DNA of 64,000 bases from Meandrina meandrites (taxonomy: Eukaryota; Cnidaria; Anthozoa; Scleractinia; Meandrinidae): contig OY855903.1 in NCBI GenBank assembly GCA_963693305.1, positions 55,021,150-55,085,149 on the forward strand. Reading direction: 5' to 3'. The position numbers were made by a program, and so were the translations under genes. Below are positions 14,601 to 26,600 of the stretch, piece after piece. Within the stretch, counting starts at the first letter, position 1. Each line of letters begins with the position of its first letter. The notes under the pieces were generated by a model. It saw only the letters and a program-made list of their open reading frames with translations. It made no database searches and was not told where the DNA came from.

Positions 14601-17600
14601 AAAAATCTGCTGTTAAAATTTGTGACAAAGCCCCTTTAAAAGTCCAAGAGCTGATTTTCAGAAATTTCGTTTATTCACTCACCCATCCCTCGGGACAAGG
14701 TGAACAGCTTGCAGCGGATCCAAAAGAAAATTCAGTTGGTGAGTTGACTCCACATCGCTTTTCAGTCCCATCGCCAGCACAATAAAACCCAGTTGTACAG
14801 CCACGACACCTTGGTTTGGTAGTCGAGTTTAAAGCTGGCAATGAAGAAAAGTGAATTAAATTAAAAATAATATGTGAAACGAGTAAAAATATTTTTTCAC
14901 GATATTCGTACACCACAAGACCGGTTTAACAGGTTGTGTATTCCAGTTGACCTAACAAATGGTTCAAAAACAGTGAAAAAATCAAACGTTGGATAATAAA
15001 TCTCGTACTTTCTTGACGGGCGCAACTTTTTTTCTGTTTCTCCAAAACATCGTAGTTTCTCCATCATTTAACAAGAACTTGAAACCAAATGTAGATATTC
15101 AAGCGTTCCACAAAACCAGATTTACTCCAATTTACGATAAAATTTTAGGTTACTGAACAATCAAAAGGTGTCTGCTTTTATTCGCTTACTTACAACAACG
15201 CAAAATACAAAGCTTGTGTATTGCGAGAAAAGATAAATATGCAAATTCCTTACGATATATAGAGCCTGTGAGTCCAGGCGCTCTAAAGAACACCTCTCCG
15301 GTGATGGCATCAGCCACAACAGCTCCAGTCTTCTCACAGGTCACATCAAATGTGATGTTTAGAGGAATGCGGTCACCACGCTTAGGCGAGCCACCATCCA
15401 CCGCAAATATGTAGTAGTTATATGTCCACTTAACGGTTTTGTTACTCCATACAAACTCACTGCCATTCTGGACATAGAACTTTGTGGCATTGATATGGGG
15501 GCTGTCGAAAAAAGTAGGACGAGACATTTTAACATGTTTGACTAATTGCGCGCGCTTTGATTGGTCAGTGGTCAGCACTTCATTAAAGAAATAAAAAACT
15601 TCATCCTTGTGCATTGTTAAGTTACATAAGCACTTGGGAATTTTTAAGAACACTCGAGAAGTGCGAGAAGCACTCGGCTGCGCCTCGTGCTTCTCTATGC
15701 ACTTCTCTCGTGTTCTCAAAAATTCCCGCATGCTCATATAACTCAGCAATGCACTCGGATGCGTTTTTTATTTCTTTAATAAAAGAAAACCGGAATCAAA
15801 CTGTGATAAAGGCTGTTATAGCCGAGTAGCAACAAATTGCGGCCGGGGACATAACAAAGTGACCGGAGAAGTCAGATTTAAATAAAAAGCGAAAGATGAA
15901 AGAACGTTTTGGAATACAGCCTTTGCGGACAAACTAGGTCAAACTGCGGAAAAGCGTTGACCATAAATGTTGCGGCGGGCTTCCGTCAAATCACACATTA
16001 TGTTTAACAACTAAACTTGCAAGCATCAAATCTTATTTTTAACAAACGCATGGCATTCAAAATAAGAATTCAGATTTATGCTCAACAGTGAAAGACCCGA
16101 TAATTTGACATTTAGACAACGTTTAATTTCATAAACATCGTAGTTTTAACTATGCTACCCACACTTGGTACATAACGTCTAAAAATCTCCATGGCTTAAA
16201 GAAGGTTAATTTGCATTTGTAACTCCGATTTAAGCCACTATTTGGCCATAGATTAAGATGTCTTCATCAAATTATGGGCCTCAGGGATTTAGGACAACCC
16301 TTACGTGCTTGGGAAGAGCGGTGGCCTAATGGTTAGTGCGCTGGACTCCGGATCGGGCGGTCCGGGTTCGAGCCCTGGCCGGGACACTGCCTAACCGTTG
16401 TGTTCTTGGGCAAGATACTTTACTCTCATAGTGCCTCTCTCCACCAAGGTGTATAAATGGGTACCGGCGAATTTACTGCTGGGGGTAACCCTGGCATGGA
16501 CTAGCATCCCATCCAGGGGAGAGTAGAAATACTCCTAGTTGCTTCATGGTACGGAAACCGGGATAAACTCTGGCCTGATGGGCCACTAGGCTCGTATGCA
16601 GACTTTTACGTGCTAGGGGTATTTTACGTACATTCTCTCTGGATCACTGGCCTTGTATCTGATCTGACCATTCACGCCGCTGTCTTTATCCGTTGCTACA
16701 GCAGTGAAGAACGCGTCGCTTCGAAGGGGCGGGATTGGCTCCAGGTCCAGGTCAATATTGACTTCTTGCAAGAACGGACAGTGATCATTGTAATCTTCAA
16801 CGATGACCTGTAAATTGAAAACACGCGGGTTTGTCCAGGTGTGAAAACCTGCGAAGTTCTTTTTTTGCTCGGGAGCTATGGTGCTCCTGCTCTACTTTGC
16901 TGTGAGCTTTTGTTTTCTTAGTTTAATGTCACTGGAGAGATTTGCAGGTTTTTACACCAAGGATGTATCCAGGAGATATGTGAAGTCATGGCCCATTGTG
17001 GGAAAACTAACCAAAGAGAAGCAAGGATTGTTACCGCTGGAGAAGAGGTAAACGGATCACGAACTATGAACATAAGACAATATAGGCAATTCACTACCCA
17101 AGGTCTGCTAACGCTAGTGAATCATTTAACAGCTATTTAGACGCTAGGATTTGCTGCCTACGCTAAATCGGGAAGCGAGCCACTATATTACAGGCAAGCC
17201 CTGCACATGTATGTTTTATGGTCAAAATATTTTTCACAACACGTCAAAATCTGTGCCGCTGTCACAGATTTTTTCGAATCGGCCGACTTGTCGTATTGGA
17301 GTCGCGAGCGCAATCGGATCGCTTCGCGATTTGTCGTGGTCGACAAATCGGCCCTACAAATCGTAACATGTAAATTAGCCTTAAATGTGACTTGCATCGC
17401 ATTCACTCCACGAAATAAATCAATAACGATTTACCTTGATTGTAATATTTCCTGTCCACCCTTTGACGGTATCAGTAATTCTCAGATACAACAAATAAGA
17501 CGTGGTGTATTCAAAATCCAGAAGAGCTTTGAGTGTAAGCGCAGCTGTGTCTGTGGCAATTGAGGTAAATGACTGAATCCCTATGGAATGAAACAAAATA

Positions 17601-20600
17601 TTTCTGTATTGGAAAACAATGCAATGCACCTACATAAATAGCAATCAACAACCGCAGACTGAACGTGCTATTCTTCAATTCAATGTGAACATGGCTCCAG
17701 TTGAATAAGTAAAGAGAGCGTTCAACCCCAAATAGAAAAACAAAAAATTAGCCTTCGCGGTTCACGTTGTCCAAAATACGTAGAATTTGGTCATTTCAGG
17801 TTGTTGCTTCGCAGAGAACGGCAAGGAAATGCACCAAGATTTGAAACGCACGTGCAGAGTTATTGGTCTGCTCATTTAATCTTTTGTTTGGTAACGTTCT
17901 TTATGCCATTAAGCTCCCTTATGGAGACACCAACAACAGTCTGAAACCGCTTATCACAAAAGACGCAGAACTGATACTCTTGGGTTGGAACAGTTCACCA
18001 AGCTCAGACATCAAGGACGTGAAATCAAGACCAGTTGATTCTACCCTTTCACTTCCTGTATTAGAAAGAAACCCTAATGTGTGACCATTTAAATGAAAGC
18101 TATCGAGTCACATTTTTATGTGGTACTGTTTATTATGCTGTGTAAATAACCTTCGTATTTTTTGAAAACAAACCCTAGTGTATGACCATTATTTTGATGA
18201 AAGCTAACGAGCAGTACTTTCATTTGGTGCCACTTGTTCTATATTGTTGCGAAAAAAAAATCCAATTGGGGTGCTGCGAGGTGTCAAGAATTGCGGTAAC
18301 TTCGCTCCATGGTCAGATCACTCCCAACCAAGTCACACATTTCTCATGCTTAAAGAACGAGAAATATTCTACGTTGTTTATTTGGAGCGAACTCGGTCGT
18401 ACTTTACTTACATTTTACTGAACATGGAACGAAGTCACTTTAGTTTGGGAGCGATATGACTTTTTCGATGGCACTATCTGAGCTTTGATCGAGAGCGATC
18501 TGACCATGGAGCGAAGTGACCGGATACCGGTGTCAAAGGCAAGGTGGCTTACCAAGAACATTTAAAAGCAAAGCCCGTTTTATTTTATCATATCGCCTTA
18601 CCTGAATTTACATTAGGTATCGGAACCACTGGGTCATCAGTAGCATTAGGGCACAATACAATCGTCTCTCCATCAAGGATGAAGGTAGGTGGGGCTGGAG
18701 TGGTAGGAGCAGACGGAGCCGTGTAAACTCCATTTTCAACTTCAAACCTGTCTTGGGCATTTCCTTCAAGGATATCTACATTATACGGCCCGGTCGAGAA
18801 AGCATCTGCCACGTCAAAAACCTGAATCATACGATAATCAAGCGATTAGTGAATGTAGTCATTTCAAAAAGCGCAATGACCATTGTAAGACGAAATGCAA
18901 AGTTACTGAATTTGACAATGACAAAAACGCGTCAAATGTGCTGGACCAGTCACAAAAGAGGCACAAACATTTTTTTTTTCAGACAAACTATTAGTGACCC
19001 ATACTCTACTCTGGAGCCACCATCGATACGACCAAAACTACTCCAGGGCTGTGAGACGGGATGGGCCCAATCCAGCGTGGTGTAGTCTTGTCGCATTATT
19101 CATTTCCAGATGGTGGCTTACAGATCACGTGCAGGTTTTGATTCAGAAAATAGACAAACTCTTCATAATCTAATTGATAAGCTGATAGTGATTAAGACGG
19201 AATCCGCCAGGACTTCGAGTAGTTGTTGGACAAAATTATGTACCAAAATTATTTACACCTTATTGCAAGCTTTTGTGTTACTGCTTCAAATATCTTATCA
19301 AAAGAAATCTTTTCTAACAACACCAAACATCGAAAACCAATCTCGAAGTTCCGCTGAATTCCACTAAATCGCTTAAAAGTTGCGAGCTTTTGCCTATAGC
19401 TTGTGAACATTAAATTTCATTTTCTCAGGTTCTGATAAGAAATTGTTGTACCAAAATTATTTACACCTTATTGCAAACTTTTGTGTTACTGCTTCAAATA
19501 TCTTATCAAAAGAAATCTTTTATAACAACACCAAACACCGAAAACAAATTTTGAAATTTCACTGAATTCCACTGAATCGCTTAAAGACGATTTTACAAAA
19601 TGGCTGCACGTGAGAATTTCCCTATAGCTTGTGAACTTTGAAATTCATTTTCTAAGACTCTGATAAGAAATTGTTGTTGGTGTTATCAATGATAATTACT
19701 TACATCTTTACCTTTTATTTAGGGTAGAAAATAACGCAATAGGATTTAAATTATTCTAGTACTCGATTTTTGTCCAACGTAAATAAATATTACTCGACTT
19801 CCTGGTGGATTCCGTCTTAAATTCTTCCAGATGGCGGAGAATAAGTAAAGGAGAAATAGAAATGTTTCTCCTTAGCAACTTCCTCGCCATGTCAAGGCTT
19901 TTCGATCACACAAAATTAGACATGATCCCTTCTCAAGAATAGATGGAACTGTTAAGATAAGATGTCAATCAGCCCTGCGCAAGGGTGAGATAACTGTAAT
20001 CCAGAGTTCCCCTGTTGTGTTTGATTCTATGACCTTTCAGATACCAATCGGAGGTCATAGGATACAACTGTATCAGGGTATGATGGGTTTATTATCCAAA
20101 CTGGCCCACGCTCGTGAGAAAGCCAACAGCTCATCACCCATCATTTCATGTGGAGGCACTTGTGGGCCAAACGCCTCACCTGAACAATAGATTTTTTTTT
20201 GCTCATCACCCATCATTTCATTTCAAGGCACTTGTGCGCCAAAAGCCTCACCTGAACAATAGATTTTTTTTTGCTCATCACCCATCATTTCATTTCAAGG
20301 CACTTGTGCGCCAAAAGCCTCACCTGAACAATAGATTTTTTTTTTGCTCATCACCCATCATTTCATTTCAAGGCACTTGTGGGCCAAACGCCTCACCTGA
20401 ACAATAGATTTTTTTTTTGCTCATCACCCATCATTTCATTTCAAGGCACTTGTAGGCCAAACGCCTCACCTGAACAATATATTTTTTTTTGCTCATCACC
20501 CATCATTTCATTTCAAGGCACTTGTGCGCCAAAAGCCTCACCTGAACAATAGATTTTTTTTTTGCTCATCACCCATCATTTCATTTCAAGGCACTTGTGG

Positions 20601-23600
20601 GCCAAAAGCCTCACCTGAACAATAGATTTTTTTTTGCTCATCACCCATCATTTCATTTCAAGGTATTTGTGCGCCAAAAGCCTCACCTGAACAATAGATT
20701 TTTTTTTGCTCATCACCCATCATTTCATTTCAAGGCACTTGTGGGCCAAAAGCCTCACCTGAACAATAGATTTTTTTTTTGCTCATCACCTATCATTTCA
20801 TTTCAAGGCACTTGTGGGCCAAACGCCTCACCTGAACAATAGATTTTTTTTTGCTCATCACCCATCATTTCATGTCAAGGCACTTGTGGGCCAAAAGCCT
20901 CACCTGAACAATCGATCCAACATGATCATGCTCACTAATTACAGCAAAATAGTCAAGAGGTCGAGGATCATCCAACAGAAATGATACACCGCTTGACTGG
21001 AACAACATGTGCGATGCACAACGGAATCTCTCAGCAATGAACACATCCAGACGGTATGGTTCATTTACCTACAATATAGAATAACATATTATTAGTAGTG
21101 AGAATGCGAGAACGGCTAGGCTAGGGTAGGCTTGACTAGATTACACTACCTTATTACTGAAATTTTTCCAACAACCAAGTTTCACAATTTTGGGGGAGAA
21201 ACATTTGACAACATCTAATTTGTTGTGAATTTTGTATTCGTTAACATTTATTTCATTGCATTAGTCACTTTCGACTTTGGTACCAATAATTTTTCATGAC
21301 TCAAAAAAGATTGCAAAACACGCAAAGAGTTTGTGTTACAAGGTAGAATAGAATAGGCTGACTAGACTAGAATAAACTAAATCCGACAAGACTACTACTA
21401 GACTAGAAATAGATCCTAGAAATTATTCTCACGAAATTTATTACCTTGAGAGATAGGTTAACTGTCTCTGCTGGTACAGAACCAGTCAAATGGCACTTTT
21501 CACCAATAATTGAACCACCTTCAGGAACTATAGACCCATTACTTGCTAAAAATAGAAACACACAGCAGATAAGTTTATAGCAGTACCTTAAATAACAAAA
21601 CGACTTAATTTGATTTACAATAGACGGATCGAAACCGACCAAGTACTGTTGAAGAACTTAACACGAGTCTTACAGCCAATAACATCACGGCTAAACTGAC
21701 CAATCAGCTTCAACCGACCAGACTAATAACATCATCGACTGGCAACAACTTTTCATTTGACTCTGAAGATGACTTCCGCACAGGTTGTCGAAATGTCAGT
21801 TACCAACAACAGTTCTTCTCGGAACTACTCTCACCCGGACTATCACACTACACGAACTACTGATACTCCTGGGTTCAAACCATTTACTATAATACACTTA
21901 TTCTTTATAGAATGGCTCCCACAAACAATCAAAACACAAAATTAAACAGAAGTGATTACCGTGACTGTCTTTCTAAAACTCAAAGTGAAAACTGCACAGG
22001 CACATTTAAAAACCTTTGTTAATCGTTTTTCACAGAGAGTCTGAGTGGCTTACACTCTTAAATACATTATTTCCTCCCACCGTCCTCCTCCTGTTCACGG
22101 TTTAACACAGACCTATGACAGCAGCTCCTTCCCAGCACCTTACCATTTCTTATCAACAGATTTCTGTCTGATAGAGTTCTTTTTTCCGAGCTGTGTTTTG
22201 CTGTACCATAGTTAATAGAGGGAAATGGTTATGAAGCCCGGCAAAATTCTTTGTTGTAGGTTTTTGTTCGCTATTTTGGGGGTTGACCGTCCACAGAACC
22301 TGACAAAATACAATAGGTGGTTTCGTGTGTTCATGCAACTAACCAATAAAAACATTGCGATTACATAACTCATGCATAGTGTATGAGCGCAAAACAAAAG
22401 ATATGCACGGTCATGGACCTTCCAACCTAAACCTTGGCCTTTTTGTTTTGCTCCTTCATTTCCCCCTATTATTTATGATTCTAACTTACGTATTTATTTT
22501 ACTAGTAATCAATAAATGGAGTACTGCCGTGTAACTTACAAGCGTTTGCTAAATTGATAGTGCGACACGGAAAATCAGTGCCTGATGGATCAGTGAATAT
22601 CTGCACCACAAGTTTTTTGTCAATGTACACCCACAGCTCCTCACCGCCAGAGAATGTCAATATTTCGTTGCCAGTGAAGTTGAAAGCTGTGCGTACTGCT
22701 GCGGTGAATCTGAAAAGAGAAGTCAGTAAATACAGCTGAGCAAGACAGGTTAAGGTAGAGTCCAGCTCCTTGCAGGCCAAATGGCTAATGCAAACAGAGC
22801 TTATCTAGGCTTCAGTAGCGTGAAATGACTAAGAGGAAATACGTTGCCCCTGCTGCACGACAATCTGGCTTATTGCACGACGCTGACTCCTCAAATAACA
22901 ATACTTCGCCATTTTAAAATTGCATACTTCCCGTGCAAATGAAAGTCTTGTTCTCATAAACAAGCACTTCCAGGGTCTAGAATGTTCTTTAAAGGATTAA
23001 AGCAGCATAACATGATAGAAATCTATATATAGTGGCTTACATAAAATTGTAAAACGAAGTAATCACATGTGCTAAACTGTTCCCTGATGTTCTTACATGT
23101 CACGATAAAGCGACTACCGATTCCTTTCAGTTCTCTCGGAGAGTTATCGCTGTTTCCAAATAACGCTCAGACACTTTTCGTAACAGAGGCCCTGCGAGAA
23201 AGTGGAATAAAGTGCCTTGCCCGATCGAGAACACAACATGAAGGTAACATACATTGCCTGAACTCCAAACAACCAAACGAGAAGCTGAACATCCTCCATC
23301 CTCCACAGCTAGAAATTATGTGCTATATATATAATTTTCAACAAAACTTTTCTTGATGCATATTCGAACATTAACCACCAGTCCATTTTACCCTTTACAT
23401 GATGAAGTACACCATACACGATACATACCCATAATTCCTAAGAGCATTAGTGAAACAGTCCCTCTGTCCTTCAGCTCCCCATCCACGGCCATCAACTGGG
23501 AAAAATTTGTCGTTAAAATACCGAAACACTGGATTGCCATTGGAATCTGTCTCTAATTGCTTCCCCAGCTCCAATTTCTCCTCGTAATGAATGTTTCTGG

Positions 23601-26600
23601 CCGAATCACTTCTAAACCACTGAGAAAAACTGTCGCCAGTGGGGCTGTTTGATATTGCCAGCCAGCTGCCATAAGGACTGTGTATATACTGAGGATTGCG
23701 GTAGAGGTCATCTCTGAATGCACCAAGACCAGTAAAATCACCATCGGAAAACCTGAACAAAAAATATGTGCAATGTATTAATACCCCTTAAATCTCTGGT
23801 AAATATAAATTCTTTTTCCGTTCCATCTCCTGGAAACCCCAGGCTGGAGTAGCCCGATAATTTAATAAGTCAGTTAACTGGTATCTGCGAGGTCATGGGC
23901 TTAATTCCCATCGTCGATTCGCACGCTACGCAAATGAACATTTCATCTTTATCATTCTTTGTTCTGGATTAGAAAGTTAGTTATTTCTCTTCGCGCCATG
24001 AGGCGCATAAGGCTGCAACTGTCTCTCGCCAACTAGCCCTGTCTTGCGCTGCGCCCCTGACTTCCGACCAGCTGGACCAAAAGAAATGGTTCAGCTGGAT
24101 TAGAGAGTGCTTGCCTGATATTGTCCTGGTAGTTAGAAGAAACTATATCGCAGTCGATGCTCTCGGTTGCCAACAAGCCAACTCTTTCTGCTCCATTCAT
24201 TTTTCAGGGCAAATGTCCGCCTTGATCACCACTTTGATCGGACAAGAGAACAATTTGGTCGGTTGTGCTTGCACAAATAACCGACAAAAATGTCTTCTGG
24301 TGCACCAAAAATGAAAGTTTCTTCCACTAAATTAAGCAACACCTGTTGTAATGAGTGATTTACTTACTGGAAATCGTAATAGGTAATGTCCAAGTAGTAA
24401 TTGGAGCTATTTAGTGAAGCATTAGTCACAGGAGCTATAAAAACAGAAAAAAGGATACATAAGTAACCCAGCAAGTTACAAGCTTCAATAAATCAGTCTG
24501 TTTACAGACTGTAAAGATCAGTCGATGGGTTATGTTATTCAGCATAAAAAATAGCCGCATTACAAATAGCGGAAAAAAGCAAAAACAAAACACTTCTTGG
24601 GAAGCAGCTGGATGGTGCAGTGGTGAAAGTGCATGCCTCAGTTTCAAAACGAGTCTTGGTGCGAAACCATTCAAATGAAAATGACTTTGATTTGCATGAC
24701 AATGGGCGTGAGAGTAGAACACGTTTTCATAGGAATGGTTTTGCAGGTAGACTCGCTTTGAAACAGAGACAAAGGCTAACTCGGAAATGGCCAATTCCTG
24801 GGCTTGGCATCATACGTTGGTTAAGTTTGTTGTTGGTTCTCGTCATTGCTCCAATGGTTTTTTCCAGGTTCTCCCGTTTTCCTTTCTTCTCGTTTTAATG
24901 AAAATCAAAAATTCGAAATTCCAATTTGATCGGGAATCCCAGGGCCAAAGGTTTGTCATTCAAAAGACTGTTATGCGCAACCCTTAATAAATAACGTCAA
25001 TTTCTAAATGGTCTACGAAAAGTTCTCACCCCTTCCCTCCAGTGTAGTGATGCTTGTTTTTTCACTTTTGGGGCTTGTCTGTGTTTCAATGGAGCCCTTC
25101 CCCCCTTTATCACCAGGTATGTTTGTTCCATTGTAGGCTGTTACCGTCATGGTCACATGGCATACATAGTCAATACCAGCTTGGACACCATCAGCCTGTT
25201 TAAACAGGATAAACTCGTCTTGGCTTGAGCCGAAGAGTGAGGCTGCATCTGCACTGTCACAGGTCGCATTGTAATTCACACTTATGACCTGCAATTTTAG
25301 ACAAAAGAAAAAATTTTAGAAGGGTATTAAAGAAAAAAAACATCATTGTTATTCATTCTTAAAAGCTGAGCTTATTGAATCATTGGTAAATCCGTTAAAT
25401 GTGTTGGTCAATCGATTCGTACATTTCCATGATTTTCCAATAAAAAAAGAACACCCAGGACTTCAAAGAGCCGTATAGTAGAACTCGTAATATGGACTTC
25501 ACGAACAAAATAAGGGTTTTTACAAGGGTTTAATTAAAGGAAAAGGCAACATTACATCTGTAATACTCCATGTGTCCACAATGGTGGTGTTTGAGTCCAC
25601 TACATATGGTGGATAAAGCGCTGTAGGCCTGTCCCAGTCCACTTGCAGCTGAAAGTCACCAGGAGCCGATGCAGATATGTTGACAGGTGCTAAGAAGGTA
25701 AAAATAAAAAAAAAAAGTGGTTTGGCTGCGAAAACAGAATCACTAAATCTTAACTATGTTGTATAAATCCGCTGTAACATGCTAAATAATTCCAACCAAC
25801 AGTGTTCGCTGCCACTGAGGTGAATGGTTCTTATAACAAAATATGAAAAGCGAAAAACTAGCAGATGGCAATCTTTAATTTATCACACTCAATTCAAGGA
25901 GCTTAAGCTGCTAGGTCACATGTTTCTTCATTTCTTGAAATCCCTGCAAAGCAGTTTTTGATGTCAACAAATTCTGAGAGGATTTTCTTCTGACATTTTA
26001 TGAACACATGCGCTGAATACATACAGCATGTGAAATCTTGAACAGGCTGGTTCTCATAAGATCCTTGCGGATAAAACTCCACAGAAGCCACTCGTGGTGG
26101 CGAAACGCACACTGCAGCTCTGTCTGCAGACAGCGCTTTGATAACGGCAACGAGGGAGCTGTACACATTGCAGTCGCATGCAAGATTGTTGCCTTTGAAG
26201 TTCCTGCAAAGATAACAGTGCACAACTACATTACCAAACATTTCTTGTAATACTACTTCCGAAAAAAAATAGAGGTGCAATGAGATTATGTCCGACATTT
26301 GACGAGTTCATTCATTTTTCCTTAGCTGTCTGTTTGCTGGTTTTAACATTTACGTTGAACACTAGTGGGAACTAACATGTAATAAAAACATATATGTATG
26401 TCATTTTTACATAAAAGGTGATGTTTTGAAGATAATTATGGCAGTGCAGTAGTGCATAATCCAGCATCAAATAAAGTTGTCCAATGCACTCCATTTCAAG
26501 TGGAATTTGTTAACAGCGATTTGTAGAATAGAAGAATATAATTTAGGAATGACAATTACAATTAGTCTACTCAACGCCAAATAAATGTTATGAAAACAAT

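Noticed and set aside
15186..15749. Single 187-residue minus-strand gene
   Set aside because: It is exon 50 read through into flanking intron and hairpin sequence; only 15254-15501 fits splice sites and the cadherin pattern.
16311..16390. tRNA gene
   Set aside because: The tRNA-like head is fused to a SINE body that recurs elsewhere in the window; I do not see a reliable cloverleaf.
20114..20842. Plus-strand frames with a 24-residue repeat ([15 protein letters not shown])
   Set aside because: By-product of the 72-bp minisatellite; the frame breaks wherever a unit is 73 bp, and the region is intron of the opposite-strand gene.
20128..20912. CRISPR-like regular repeats
   Set aside because: Units abut without unique spacers, the setting is a eukaryotic intron, and no cas genes are present.
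24111..24314. Plus-strand 67-residue frame
   Set aside because: No recognisable domain, intronic, and next to repeat-like sequence.
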